DNA of 64,000 nt, taken from the NCBI RefSeq assembly GCF_051020985.1, contig NW_027475141.1, positions 372,001-436,000 of the forward strand. The letters are read 5' to 3'. Position numbers and translations under genes: made by a program. This document shows positions 12,901 through 26,558 of the stretch, in pieces. Numbering within the stretch: the stretch's first letter is position 1; each line of letters opens with the position of its first letter. A model generated the notes under the pieces. It ran no database searches, was not told where the DNA came from, and worked only from the letters and a program-made list of their open reading frames with translations. This DNA is from Nomia melanderi (taxonomy: Eukaryota > Arthropoda > Insecta > Hymenoptera > Halictidae).

Positions 12901-15862
12901 CTATCTGTAATAGCACCCGAGATATCACCAGATATATATTGGATTTTTCCCTGACCCTGATTGTCCGGCCCCATGTGTCGGTGGTTTTCTCGGCCCCTGG
13001 TGGACCGAGGTCGATCCCGCTGCACAGATTCATGCGCCAGGGCCTCTTACAGACAATGCACTTTGATATATTGCGCTATCTGTAATAGCACCCGAGATAT
13101 CACCAGATATATATTGGATTTTCGCTTGACCCTGAGTGTCCGGCCCCATGCGACTGTATTTTTCTCGGCCCCTGGTGGTCCGAGGTCGTTCCCGCTGGCC
13201 AGATTCATGCGCCAGTGCCTCCTGCAGATAATGCACTTTGATTTATTGCGCTATCTGTAATAGCACGCGAGATATCACCAGATATATATTGGATTTTTCC
13301 CTGACCCTGAGTGTCCGGCCCCATGAGACGGTAGTTTTCTCGCCCCCTGGTGGTCCGAGGTCGTTCCCGCTGCACGGATTCATGCGCCAGGGCCTCCTAC
13401 AGACAATGCACTTTGATTTATTGCGCTATCTGTCATAGCACGCGAGATATCACCAGATATATATTGGATTTCTCCCTGACCCTGAGTGTCCGACTCCATG
13501 AGACGGTGGTTGTCTCGGCCCCTGGTGGTCCGAGGTCGGTCCCGCTGCACAGATATATGCGCCAGGGCCGCCTGCAGATAATTCACTTTGGTTTAGTGCG
13601 CTATCTGTAACAGCACCCGAGATATCCCCAGATATATATTGAATTTTTCCCCGACCCTGAGTGTCCGGCCCCATGTGTCGGTGGTTTTCTGGGCCCCTGG
13701 TGGTCCGAGGTCGATCCCGCTGCACAGATTCATGCGCCAGGGCCGCCTGCAGATAATTCACTTTGGTTTAGTGCGCTATCTGTAAGAGCACCCGTGATAT
13801 CACCAGATATATATTGAATTTTTCCCCGACCCTGAGTGTCCGGCCCCATGTATCGGTGGTTTTCTCGGCCCCTGGTGGTCCGACGTCGATCCCGCTGCAC
13901 AGATTCATGAGCCAGGGCCTCCTACAGACAATGCACTTTGATTTATTGCGCTATCTGTAATAGCACCCGAGAAAGCTCCATATATATGTTGGATTTTTAC
14001 ATCACATTGGGTGACGGATACCGAAAATCTATCATTTTCACGGAACCTGGTGGTCCGAGGTCGTTCCCGCTGGCCAGATTCATGCGCCAGGGCCTCCTAC
14101 AGACAATGCACTTTGATTTATTGCGCTATCTCTAATAGCGCCCGAGATATCACCAGGTATATATTTGATTTTTCCCCGACCCTGAGTGTCCGGCCCCATG
14201 AGACGGTGGTTTTCTCGGCCCCTGGTGGTCCGAGATCGTTCCCGCTGCACAGATGCATGCTCCAGGGCCTCCTGCAGATAATTCACTTTGGTTTATGTCG
14301 GTATCTCTAATAGCACCCGAGTTATCACCAGATTTATATTGGATTTTCCCCTGACCCTGAGTGTCCGGCCCCATGAGACGGTTGTGTTCTCGGCCCCTGG
14401 TGGTCCGAGGTCGTTCCCGCTGCCCAGATTCATGCGCCAGGACCTCCTGCAGATAATTCACTATGGTTTATTGCGCTATCTCTAATAGCACCCGAGATAT
14501 CACCAGATATATATTGGATTTTCCCCTGACCCTGAGTGTCCGGCCCCATGAGTCTTTGGTTTTCTCGGCAACTGGTGGTCCGAGCTCGTTTCCGCTGCAC
14601 AGATTCATGCGCCAGGGCATCCTGCAGACAATGCACTTTGGTTTGTTGCGCTATCTCTAATAGCACCTGAGATATCACCAGATATATATTGGTTTATACC
14701 CCGACCCTTAGTATCCGGCCCCATGAGTCGGTGGTTTTCTCGGCCCCTGGTGGTCCGAGGTCGTTCCCGCTGCACAGATTCACGCGCCAGGGCCTCCTGC
14801 AGATAATTCACTTTTGATTATTGCGCCATCTCTAATAGCACCCAAGATATCACCAGATATATATTGGATTTTCCCTGACCCTGAGTGTCCGGCCGCATGA
14901 GACTGTGGTTTTCTCGGCCCCTGGTGGTCCGAGGTCGTTCCCGCTGCACAGATTCATGCGCCATGGCATCCTACGGACAATGCACTTTGATTTATTGCAC
15001 TCTCTCAAATAGCACCCGAGATATCACCGGATATATATTTGATTATTCCCTGACCCTGAGTCTCCAGCCCCATGAGACGGTGGTTTTCTCGGCCCCTGGT
15101 GGTCCGAGGTCGTTCCCGCTGCACAGATTCATGCGCCAGGGTCTCCTGCAGATAATTCACTTTGGTTTATTGCGCTATCTCTAATAGCACCCGAGATATC
15201 ACCAGATATATCTTGGATTTTTCCCTGACCGTGAGTGTCCGGCCCCATGAGACGGTGGTTTTCTCGGCCCCTGGTGGTCCGAGGACGTTCCCGCTGCCCA
15301 GAATCATGCGCCAGGGCCTCCTACAGACAATGCACTTTGATTTATTGCGCTATCTGTAATAGCACCCGAGAAAGCTCCATATATATGCTGGATTTTTACA
15401 TGACTTTGGGTGACGGATACCGAAAATCTGTAATTTTCTCGGCCCCTGGTGGTCCGATGTCTTTCCTGCTGCACAGATTCATGCGCAAGGGCCTCCTACG
15501 GACAGTGCACTTTCATTTATTGCGATATCTCTAATAGCACCCGAGATATCCCCAGATATATATTGGATTTTCCCCTGACCCTGAGTGTCCGGCCCCATGA
15601 GTCGGTGGTTTTCTCGGACCCTGGTGGTCCGAGGTCGTTCCCGCTGCCCAGATTCATGCGCCAGGTCCTCCTACAGACAATGCACCTTGATTTATTGCGC
15701 TATCTGTAATAGCACCCGAGATATCACCAGATATATACTGGATTTTTACATGAAATTGGGTGACGGATACCGAAAATCTGTAATTTTCTCGGCCCCTGGT
15801 GGTCCAAGGTCCTTCCTGCTGCACAGATTCATGCGCAAGGGCCTCCTAGGGACAATGCACTT
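9977..15862. repeat. Transition zone of diverged monomers
   Basis: A degraded echo of block I opens it (GTGTCGATGG unit at 9,977, GTGTCGGTGG unit at 10,152), after which no long HOR is visible by eye. Many monomers carry private changes, such as CACGACCCGAGATATC near 12,560 and CCCGTGATATCACCTG near 12,740. Local duplications exist: a three-monomer step carries TGCAGAGATTCATGTGCC at about 12,320 and 12,846, and AGGGCCGCCTGCAG occurs in neighbouring monomers near 13,565 and 13,740. Two class B units with ATTTTAACATGATCTTGGG lie at about 10,845 and 11,545, four monomers apart. From about 14,780 a block II marker monomer (TTCACTTTTGATTATTGCGCC, without its last base CACTTTTGATTATTGCG) already appears. 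Confidence 0.75.
15366..15391 (+). repeat. GAGAAAGC variant of the AT-rich segment (example)
   Basis: The common GAGATATCACCAGATATAT is replaced by GAGAAAGCTCCATATATATG, destroying the EcoRV site and the perfect dyad. Similar copies stand at about 13,970, 17,466, 26,031 and 27,257, each directly before a class B segment. At about 40,901, 44,920 and 50,331 (GAAAGCACCAAATATAT) a class A segment follows, and at about 45,785 and 51,026 a hybrid follows. Confidence 0.8.
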
Positions 15863-17959
15863 TGGTTTATCGCGCTATCTCTAATAGCACCCGAGATATC
15901 ACCAGATATATATTGGATTTTCCCCTGACCCTGAGTGTCCGGTCCCATGTGACTGTGGTTTTCTCGGCCCCTGGTGGTCCGAGGTCGTTCCCGCTGCACA
16001 GATTCACGCGCCAGGGCCTCCTGCAGATAATTCACTTTTGATTATTGCGCCATCTCTAATAGCACCCAAGATATCACCAGATATATATTGGATTTTCCCT
16101 GACCATGAGTGTCCGGCCCCATGAGACTGTGGTTTTCTCGGCCCCTGGTGGTCCGAGGTCGTTCCCGCTGCCCAGATTCATGCGCCAGGTCCTCCTACAG
16201 ACAATGCACCTTGATTTATTGCGCTATCTGTAATAGCACCCGAGATATCGCCAGATATATATTGGATTTTTCCCTGACCCTGAGCGTCCGGCCCCATGAG
16301 ACTGTGGTTTTCTCGGCCCTTGGTGGTCCGAGGTCGTTCCTGCTGCACAGATTTATGCGCCAGGGCCTCCTGCAGATAATTCACTTTGGTTTATTGCGCT
16401 ATCTGTAATAGCACCCGAGATATCACCAGATATATATTGGATTTGTCCCTGACCCTGAGTGTCCGGCCCCATGTGTCGGTGGTTTTCTCGGCCCCTGGTG
16501 GTCCTAGGTCGTTCTCGCTGCACAGATTCATGCGCCAGGGCCCCTGCAGATAATTCACTTTGGTTTATTGCGCTATCTGTAATAGCACCCGAGATATCAC
16601 CAGATATATATTGGATTTGTCCCTGACCCTGAGTGTCCGGCCCCATGTGTCGGTGGTTTTCTCGGCCCCTGGTGGTCCTAGGTCGTTCTCGCTGCACAGA
16701 TTCATGCGCCAGGGCCCCTGCAGATAATTCACTTTGGTTTATTGCGCTATCTGTAATAGCACCCGAGATATCACCAGATATATGCTGGATTTTTACATGA
16801 CCTTGGGTGACGGATTCCGAATATCTGTAATTTTCTCGGCCCCTGGTGGTCCGAGATCGTTCCCGCTGCACAGATTCATGCGCCAGGGCCTCCTGCAGAT
16901 AATTCACTTTAGTTCATTGCGCTATCTCTAATAGCACCCGAGATATCACCAGATATATATTGGATTTTTCCCTGACCCTGACAGTCCGGCCCCATGTGTC
17001 GATGGTTTTCTCGGCCCCTGGTGGTCCGAGATCGTTCCCGCTGCACAGATTCATGCGCCAGGGCCTCCTGCAGACAATGCACTTTGATTTATTGCGCTAT
17101 CTCTAATAGCAACCGAGATATCACCAGATATATATTGGATTTTACCCTGACCCTTAGTATCCAGCCCCATGTGTCGGTGGTTTTCTCGGCCCCTGGTGAT
17201 CCGAGGTCGTTCCCGCTGCACACATTCATGCGCCAGGGCCTCCTGCAGATAATTCACTTTGGTTTATTGCGCTATCTGTAATAGCACCCGAGATATCACC
17301 AGATATATATTGGATTTGTCCCTGACCCTGAGTGTCCGGCCCCATGTGTCGATGGTTTTCTCGGCCCCTGGTGGTCCGAGGTCGTTCCCGGTGCCCAGAT
17401 TCATGCGCCAGGGCCTCATACAGACAATGCACTTTGATTTATTGCGCTATCAGTAATAGCACCCGAGAAAGCACCATATATATGCTGGAGTTTTACATGA
17501 CTTTGTGTGACGGATACCGAAAATCTGTATTTTTCTCGGCCCCTGGTGGTCCAATGTCGTTCCTGCTGCACAGATTAATGCGCAAGGGCCTCCTACGGTC
17601 AATGCACTTTGATTTATTGCGCTATCTCTAATAGCACCCGAGATATCACCAGATATATATTGGATTTTCCCCTGACCCTGAGTGTCCGTCCCAATGAGAC
17701 AGTGGTTTTCTCGGCCCCTGGTGGTCCGAGCTCGTTCCCGCTGGCCACATTCATGCGCCAGGGCCTCCTACAGACAATGCACTTTGATTTATTGCGCTAT
17801 CTGTAATAGCACCCGAGATATCACCAGATATATATTGGATTTTTCCCTGACCCTGAGTGTCCGGCCCCATGAGACGGTGGTTTTCTCGGCCCCTGGTGGT
17901 CCGAGGTCGTTCCCGCTGCACAGATTCATGCGCCATGTCCTTCTGCAGATAATTCACTT
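15863..17959. repeat. HOR block II, unit 1 (12 monomers, 2,097 bp)
   Basis: Markers in order are a GGTCCCATGTGACTG monomer, a CACTTTTGATTATTGCG monomer, two monomers with a one-base deletion giving CAGGGCCCCTGCAG, and a class B unit (about 16,807). The same series recurs 2,097 bp and 3,669 bp downstream. The shared stretch runs to about 17,340; the last 0.6 kb (a second class B unit near 17,509 and a GGCCACATTCATG monomer) is absent from units 2 and 3 but recurs at 26.0-26.5 kb. The length is 12 x 175 minus 3, explained by three single-base deletions. Confidence 0.88.
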
Positions 17960-19531
17960 TGGTTTATTGCGCTATCTCTAATGGTACCCGAGATATCACC
18001 AGATATATATTGGATTTTCCCCTGAACCTGAGTGTCCGGTCCCATGTGACTGTGGTTTTCTCGGCCCCTGGTGGTCCGAGGTCGTTCCCGCTGCACAGAT
18101 TCACGCGCCAGGGCCTCCTGCAGATAATTCACTTTTGATTATTGCGCCATCTCTAATAGCACCCAAGATATCACCAGATATATATTGGATTTTCCCTGAC
18201 CATGAGTGTCCGGCCCCATGAGACTGTGGTTTTCTCGGCCCCTGGTGGTCCGAGGTCGTTCCCGCTGCCCAGATTCATGCGCCAGGTCCTCCTACAGACA
18301 ATGCACCTTGATTTATTGCGCTATCTGTAATAGCACCCGAGATATCGCCACATATATATTGGATTTTTCCCTGACCCTGAGCGTCCGGCCCCATGAGACT
18401 GTGGTTTTCTCGGCCCTTGGTGGTCCGAGGTCGTTCCTGCTGCACAGATTTATGCGCCAGGGCCTCCTGCAGATAATTCACTTTGGTTTATTGCGCTATC
18501 TGTAATAGCACCCGAGATATCACCAGATATATATTGGATTTGTCCCTGACCCTGAGTGTCCGGCCCCATGTGTCGGTGGTTTTCTCGGCCCCTGGTGGTC
18601 CTAGGTCGTTCTCGCTGCACAGATTCATGCGCCAGGGCCCCTGCAGATAATTCACTTTGGTTTATTGCGCTATCTGTAATAGCACCCGAGATATCACCAG
18701 ATATATATTGGATTTGTCCCTGACCCTGAGTGTCCGGCCCCATGTGTCGGTGGTTTTCTCGGCCCCTGGTGGTCCTAGGTTGTTCTCGCTGCACAGATTC
18801 ATGCGCCAGGGCCCCTGCAGATAATTCACTTTGGTTTATTGCGCTATCTGTAATAGCACCCGAGATATCACCAGATATATGCTGGATTTTTACATGACCT
18901 TGGGTGACGGATTCCGAATATCTGTAATTTTCTCGGCCCCTGGTGGTCCGAGATCGTTCCCGCTGCACAGATTCATGCGCCAGGGCCTCCTGCAGATAAT
19001 TCACTTTAGTTCATTGCGCTATCTCTAATTGCACCCGAGATATCACCAGATATATATTGGATTTTTCCCTGACCCTGACAGTCCGGCCCCATGTGTCGAT
19101 GGTTTTCTCGGCCCCTGGTGGTCCGAGATCGTTCCCGCTGCACAGATTCATGCGCCAGGGCCTCCAGCAGACAATGCACTTTGATTTATTGCGCTATCTC
19201 TAATAGCAACCGAGATATCACCAGATATATATTGGATTTTACCCTGACCCTTAGTATCCAGCCCCATGTGTCGGTGCTTTTCTCGGCCCCTGGTGATACG
19301 AGGTCGTTCCCGCTGCACACATTCATGCGCCAGGGCCTCCTGCAGATAATTCACTTTGGTTTATTGCGCTATCTGTAATAGCACCCGAGATATCACCAGA
19401 TATATACTGGATTTTTACATGAAATTGGGTGACGGATACCGAAAATCTGTAATTTTCTCGGCCCCTGGTGGTCCGAGGTCCTTCCTGCTGCACAGATTCA
19501 TGCGCAAGGGCCTCCTAGGGACAATGCACTT
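17960..19531. repeat. HOR block II, unit 2 (9 monomers, 1,572 bp)
   Basis: It matches unit 1 at an offset of 2,097 bp from about 17,960 to about 19,404, with few substitutions (for example GTTGTTCTCGC near 18,780 for GTCGTTCTCGC). It then joins the ATATATACTGG class B monomer, which in the first series lies upstream of unit 1 (about 15,737). The three terminal monomers of unit 1 are missing, so the repeat length is nine monomers minus 3 bp. Confidence 0.87.
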
Positions 19532-21009
19532 TGGTTTATCGCGCTATCTCTAATAGCACCCGAGATATCACCAGATATATATTGGATTTTCCCCTGACCC
19601 TGAGTGTCCGGTCCCATGTGACTGTGGTTTTCTCGGCCCCTGGTGGTCCGAGGTCGTTCCCGCTGCACAGATTCACGCGCCAGGGCCTCCTGCAGATAAT
19701 TCACTTTTGATTATTGCGCCATCTCTAATAGCACCCAAGATATCACCAGATATATATTGGATTTTCCCTGACCATGAGTGTCCGGCCCCATGAGACTGTG
19801 GTTTTCTCGGCCCCTGGTGGTCCGAGGTCGTTCCCGCTGCCCAGATTCATGCGCCAGGTCCTCCTACAGACAATGCACCTTGATTTATTGCGCTATCTGT
19901 AATAGCACCCGAGATATCGCCAGATATATATTGGATTTTTCCCTGACCCTGAGCGTCCGGCCCCATGAGACTGTGGTTTTCTCGGCCCTTGGTGGTCCGA
20001 GGTCGTTCCTGCTGCACAGATTTATGCGCCAGGGCCTCCTGCAGATAATTCACTTTGGTTTATTGCGCTATCTGTAATAGCACCCGAGATATCACCAGAT
20101 ATATATTGGATTTGTCCCTGACCCTGAGTGTCCGGCCCCATGTGTCGGTGGTTTTCTCGGCCCCTGGTGGTCCTAGGTCGTTCTCGCTGCACAGATTCAT
20201 GCGCCAGGGCCCCTGCAGATAATTCACTTTGGTTTATTGCGCTATCTGTAATAGCACCCGAGATATCACCAGATATATATTGGATTTGTCCCTGACCCTG
20301 AGTGTCCGGCCCCATGTGTCGGTGGTTTTCTCGGCCCCTGGTGGTCCTAGGTCGTTCTCGCTGCACAGATTCATGCGCCAGGGCCCCTGCAGATAATTCA
20401 CTTTGGTTTATTGCGCTATCTGTAATAGCACCCGAGATATCACCAGATATATGCTGGATTTTTACATGACCTTGGGTGACGGATTCCGAATATCTGTAAT
20501 TTTCTCGGCCCCTGGTGGTCCGAGATCGTTCCCGCTGCACAGATTCATGCGCCAGGGCCTCCTGCAGATAATTCACTTTAGTTCATTGCGCTATCTCTAA
20601 TAGCACCCGAGATATCACCAGATATATATTGGATTTTTCCCTGACCCTGACAGTCCGGCCCCATGTGTCGATGGTTTTCTCGGCCCCTGGTGGTCCGAGA
20701 TCGTTCCCGCTGCACAGATTCATGCGCCAGGGCCTCCTGCAGACAATGCACTTTGATTTATTGCGCTATCTCTAATAGCAACCGAGATATCACCAGATAT
20801 ATATTGGATTTTACCCTGACCCTTAGTATCCAGCCCCATGTGTCGGTGGTTTTCTCGGCCCCTGGTGATCCGAGGTCGTTCCCGCTGCACACATTCATGC
20901 GCCAGGGCCTCCTGCAGATAATTCACTTTGGTTTATTGCGCTATCTGTAATAGCACCCGAGATATCACCAGATATATATTGGATTTGTCCCTGACCCTGA
21001 GTGTCCGGC
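19532..21009. repeat. HOR block II, unit 3 (partial)
   Basis: It follows units 1 and 2 at offsets of 3,669 and 1,572 bp. Similarity to unit 1 ends at about 21,009, where GGCACCATGAGACGG replaces GGCCCCATGTGTCGA. The two CAGGGCCCCTGCAG monomers and the class B unit (about 20,477) are retained. Confidence 0.86.
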
Positions 21010-24000
21010 ACCATGAGACGGTGGTTTTCTCGGCCCCTGGTGGTCCGAGGTCGTTCCCGCTACACAGATTCATGCGCCAGGGCCTCCTGCAGATAATTCA
21101 CTTTGGTTTATTGCGCTATCTCTAATAGCACCCGCGATATCACCAGATATATATTGGATTTTTCCCTGATACTGAGTGTCCAGCCGCATGAGACGGTGGT
21201 TTTCTCGGCCCCTGGTGGTCCGAGGTCGTTCCCGCTGCACAGATGCATGCGCCAGGGCCTCCTGTAGATAATTCAGTTTGGTTTATTGCGCTATCTCTAA
21301 TAGCACCCGAAATATCACCAGATATATATTGATTTTCCCCTGACCCTGAGTGTCCGGCCCCATGAGACGGTGGTTTTCTCGGCCCCTGGTGGTCCGAGCT
21401 CGTTCCCGCTGGCCACATTCATGTGCCAGGGCCTCCTACAGACAATGCACTTTGATTTATTGCGCTATCTGTAATAGCACCCGAGATATCACCAGATATA
21501 TATTGGATTTTTCCCTGACCCTGAGTGTCCGGCACCATGAGACGGTGGTTTTCTCGGCCCCTGGTGGTCCGAGGTCGTTCCCGCTACACAGATTCATGCG
21601 CCAGGGCCTCCTGCAGATAATTCACTTTGGTTTATTGCGCTATCTCTAATAGCACCCGCGATATCACCAGATATATATTGGATTTTTCCCTGATCCTGAG
21701 TGTCCAGCCGCATGAGACGGTGGTTTTCTCGGCCCCTGGTGGTCCGAGGTCGTTCCCGCTGCACAGATTTATGCGCCAGGGCCTCCTGTAGATAATTCAG
21801 TTTGGCTTATTGCGCTATCTCTAATAGCACCCGAAATATCACCAGATATATATTGATTTTCCCCTGACCCTGAGTGTCAGGCCCCATGAGACGGTGGTTT
21901 TCTCGGCCCCTGGTGGTCCGAGGTCGTTCCCGCTTCACAGATTCATGCGCCAGGGCCTCCTACAGACAATGCACTTTGATTTATTGCGCTATCTGTAATA
22001 GCACCCGAGATATCACCAGATATATATTGGATTTTTCCCTGACCCTGAGTGTCCGGCCCCATGAGACGGTGGTTTTCTCGGCCCCTGGTGGTCCGAGGTC
22101 GTTCCCGCTGGCCAGATTCATGCGCCAGGGCCTGCTACAGACAATGCATTTTGGTTTATTGCGCTATCTCTAATAGCACCCGAGATATCGCCGGATACAT
22201 ATTAGATTTTCCCCTGACCCTGAGTGTCCGGCCCCATGTGACCGTGGTTTTCTCGGCCCCTGGTGGTCCGAGGTCGTTCCCGCTTCACAGATGCATGCGC
22301 CAGGGCTTCCTACAGACAATGCACTTTGATTTATTGCGCTATCTGTAATAGCACCCGAGATATCAGCAGATATATATTGGATTTTTCCCAGACCCTGAGT
22401 GTCCGGCCCCATGAGACGGTGGTTTTCTCAGCCCGTGGAGGTCCGAGGTCGTTCCTGCTGCACAGATTCATGCGCAAGGGCCTCCTGCAGATAATTCACT
22501 TTGATTTATCGCTCTATCTGTAATAGAACCCGAGATATCACCAGATATATGCTGGATTTTTACATGACATTGTGTGACGGATACCGATAATCTGTAATTT
22601 TCTCGGCCCCTGGTGGTCCGATGTCGTTCCTGCTGCACAGATTCATGCGCAAGGGCCTCCTACGGGCAATGCACTTTGATTTTTTGCGCTATCTCTAATA
22701 GCACCCGAGATATCACCCGATATATATTGGATTATCCCCTGACCCTGAGTGCCCGGCCCCATGGGACTGTGGTTTTCTCGGCCCCTGGTGGTCCGAGGTC
22801 GTTCCCACTGCACAGATTCATGCGCCAGGGCCTCCCACAGACAATGCACTTTGATTTATTGCGCTATCTGTAATAGCACCCGAGATATCACCAGATATAT
22901 ATTGGATTTTTCCCTGACCCTGAGTGTCCGGCCCCATGAGACTGTGGTTTTCTTGGCCCCTGGTGGTCCGAGGTCGTTCCCGCTGCACAGATGCATGCGC
23001 CAGGGCCTCCTCCAGATAATTCACTTTGGTTTATTGCGCTATCTCTAATAGCACCCGAGATATCACCATGTACATCCTGGGTTTTTACATGACCTTGTGT
23101 GTCCGGCCCCATGTGTCGGTGGTTTTCAAGGCCCCTGGTGGTCCGAGGTCGTTGCCGCTGCACAGATTCATGCGCCAGGGCCTCCCGCAGGCACAGCACT
23201 TTGATTTATCGCGCTATCTCTAATAGCATCCGAGATATCACCAGATATACATTGGATTTTCCCCTGACCCTGAGTGTCCGGCCCCATGAGACGGTGGTTT
23301 TCTCGGGCCCTGGTGGTCCGATGTCGTTCCCGCTGCACAGATTCATGCGCCAGGGATTCCTGCAGACAATTCACTTTGGTTTATTGCGCTATCTCTAATA
23401 GCACCCGACATATCACCAGATATATATTGGATTTTTACATGACCCTGAGTGTCCGGCCCCATGAGACGGTGGTTTTATCGGCCCCTGGTGGTCCGAGGTC
23501 GTTCCCGCTTCACAGATGCATGCGCCAGGGCCTCCTACAGACAATGCACTTTGATTTATTGCGCTATCTGTAATAGCACCCGAGATATCAACAGATATAT
23601 ATTGGATTTTTCCCAGACCCTGAGTGTCCGGCCCCATGAGACGGAGGTTTTCTCGGCCCCTGGTGGTCCGAGGTCGTTCCCGCTTCACAGATGCATGCGG
23701 CAGGGCCTCCTGCAGACAATGCACTTTGATTTATTGCGCTATCTGTAGTAGCACCCGAGATATCACCAGATATATATTGGATTTTTCCCTGACCCTGAGT
23801 GTCCGGCCCAATGAGACGGTGGTTTTATCGGCCCCTGGTGGTCCGACGTCGTTCCCGCTTCACAGATGCATGCGCCAGGGCCTCCTACAGACAATGCACT
23901 TTCGTTTATTGCGCTATCTGTAAGAGCACCAGAGATATCATCAGATACATCCTGAATTTTTACATGACCTTGGGTGTCCGGCCCCATGTGTCGGTGGTTT

Positions 24001-24532
24001 TCTCGACACCTGGTGGTCCGAGGTCGGTCCCGCGGCACAGACTTATGCGCAAGGGCCTCATACGGACAATGCACTTTGATTTATCGCGCAATCTGTAATA
24101 GAACCCGAGATATTACCAGATATATGCTGGATTATTACATGACATTGGGTGACGGATACCGAAAATATGTAATTTTCTCGGCCCCTGGTGGTCCGATTTC
24201 GTTCCTGCTGCACGGATTCATGCGCCAGTGCCTCCTACAGACAATGCACTTTGATTTATTGCGCTATCTGTAGTAGCACCCGAGATATCACCAGATATAT
24301 ATTGGATTTTTCCCTGACCCTGAGTGTCCGGCCCCATGAGACGATGGTTTTCTCGGCCCCTGGTGGTCCGAGGTCGTTCCCGCTGCACAGATGCATGCGC
24401 CAGGGCCTCCTGCAGATAATTCACTTTGGATTATTGCGCTATCTCTAATAGCACCCGAGATATCACCAGATGTGTATTGGATTTTTCCCCGACTCTGAGC
24501 GTCCGGCCCCATGAGACGGTGGTTTTCTCGGC
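21010..24532. repeat. Block III, segment A: diverged copy of the block IV HOR
   Basis: It aligns with block IV at offsets of +12,067 (21.1-21.9 kb to 33.2-33.9 kb), +6,473 and +11,892 (22.17-24.4 kb to 28.6-30.9 and 34.1-36.3 kb). It carries the CCGAAATATCACC monomer twice (21,309 and 21,833, 524 bp apart), the GATACATATTAGATTTTCCC monomer and class B units near 22,575 and 24,149. Small differences such as TTGTGTGTCCGG near 23,093, where both block IV copies read TTGGGTGTCCGG, show it is the outgroup to them. Similarity stops at about 24,532. Confidence 0.85.
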
Positions 24533-25265
24533 TCCTGGTGGTCCGAGGTCGTTCCCGCTGCACAGATTCATGCGCCAGGGCCTCCTACAGACAATGCACT
24601 TTGATTTATTGCGCTATCTGTAATAGCACCCGAGATATCACTAGATATATATTGGATTTTTACATGACCCTGAGTGTCCGGCCCCATGAGACGGTGGTTT
24701 TCTCGTCCCGTGGTGGTCCGAGATCGTTCCCGCTGCACAGATTCATGCGCCAGGGCCTCCTACAGACAATGCAATTTGATTTATTGCGCTATCTGTAATA
24801 GCACCCGAGATATCACTAGATATATATTGGATTTTTACATGACCCTGAGTGTCCGGCCCCATGAGACGGTGGTTTTCTCGTCCCGTGGTGGTCCGAGATC
24901 GTTCCCGCTGCACAGATTCATGCGCCAGGGCCTCCTACAGACAATGCACTTTGATTTATTGCGCTATCTGTAATAGCACCCGAGATATCACCAGATATAT
25001 GCTGGATTTTTACATGACCTTGGGTGACGGATTCCGAATATCTGTAATTTTCTCGGCCCCTGGTGGTCCTAGGTCGTTCCTGCTGCACAGATTCATTCGC
25101 CAGTGCCTTCTGGAGACAATGCACTTTGATTTATTGCGCTATCTCTAATAGCACCCGAGATAACACCAGATATATATTGGATTTTTCCCTGATCCTGACA
25201 GTCCGGCCCCATGAGACGGTGATTTTCTCGGCCCCTGGTGGTCCGAGGTCGTTCCCGCTGAACGG
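24533..25265. repeat. Block III, segment related to block V
   Basis: It starts with CTCGGCTCCTGG and continues with TCTCGTCCCGTGGTGG monomers, a class B unit (about 25,025) and a GATAACACCAG monomer. The series recurs at about 38.3-38.9, 42.2-42.8 and 47.6-48.2 kb. Here the TCTCGTCCCGTGG monomer is present twice in a row (24,66x and 24,84x), whereas block V has it once per unit. Confidence 0.83.
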
Positions 25266-26450
25266 ATTCATGCGCCAGGGCCCCTGCAGATAATTCACTT
25301 TGGTTTATTGCGCTATCTGTAATAGCACCCGAGATATCACCAGATATATGCTGGATTTTTACATGACCTTGGGTGACGGATTCCGAATATCTGTAATTTT
25401 CTCGGCCCCTGGTGGTCCGAGATCGTTCCCGCTGCACAGATTCATGCGGCAGGGCCTCCTGCAGATAATTCACTTTAGTTCATTGCGCTATCTCTAATAG
25501 CACCCGAGATATCACCAGATATATATTGGATTTTTCCCTGACCCTGACAGTCCGGCCCCATGTGTCGATGGTTTTCTCGGCCCCTGGTGGTCCGAGATCG
25601 TTCCCGCTGCACAGATTCATGCGCCAGGGCCTCCTGCAGACAATGCACTTTGATTTATTGCGCTATCTCTAATAGCAACCGAGATATCACCAGATATATA
25701 TTGGATTTTACCCTGACCCTTAGTATCCAGCCCCATGTGTCGGTGGTTTTCTCGGCCCCTGGTGATCCGAGGTCGTTCCCGCTGCACACATTCATGCGCC
25801 AGGGCCTCCTGCAGATAATTCACTTTGGTTTATTGCGCTATCTGTAATAGCACCCGAGATATCACCAGATATATATTGGATTTGTCCCTGACCCTGAGTG
25901 TCCGGCCCCATGTGTCGATGGTTTTCTCGGCCCCTGGTGGTCCGAGGTCGTTCCCGGTGCCCAGATTCATGCGCCAGGGCCTCATACAGACAATGCACTT
26001 TGATTTATTGCGCTATCAGTAATAGCACCCGAGAAAGCACCATATATATGCTGGAGTTTTACATGACTTTGTGTGACGGATACCGAAAATCTGTATTTTT
26101 CTCGGCCCCTGGTTGTTCAATGTCGTTCCTGCTGCACAGATTAATGCGCAAGGGCCTCCTACGGTCAATGCACTTTGATTTATTGCGCTATCTCTAATAG
26201 CACCCGAGATATCACCAGATATATATTGGATTTTCCCCTGACCCTGAGTGTGCGGCCCAATGAGACAGTGGTTTTCTCGGCCCCTGGTGGTCCGAGCTCG
26301 TTCCCGCTGGCCACATTCATGCGCCAGGGCCTCCTACAGACAATGCACTTTGATTTATTGCGCTATCTGTAATAGCACCCGAGATATCACCAGATATATA
26401 TTGGATTTTTCCCTGACCCTGAGTGTCCGGCCCCATGAGACGGTGGTTTT

Positions 26451-26471
26451 CTCGGCCCCTGGTGGTCCGAG
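26451..26471. other. Imperfect dyad (hairpin) in the GC-rich part of the monomer
   Basis: The arms CTCGG and CCGAG pair perfectly. After one C/T mismatch two further C-G pairs follow, giving a 21-nt structure with a five-base loop. The element is present in most monomers of both classes and is among the best-conserved stretches. Variants such as CTCGA, CTCGT and CTCAG in the left arm weaken it. Any role is inference. Confidence 0.6.
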
Positions 26472-26558
26472 GTCGTTCCCGCTGCACAGATTCATGCGCC
26501 AGGTCCTTCTGCAGATAATTCACTTTGGTTTATTGCGCTATCTCTAATGGCACCCGAG

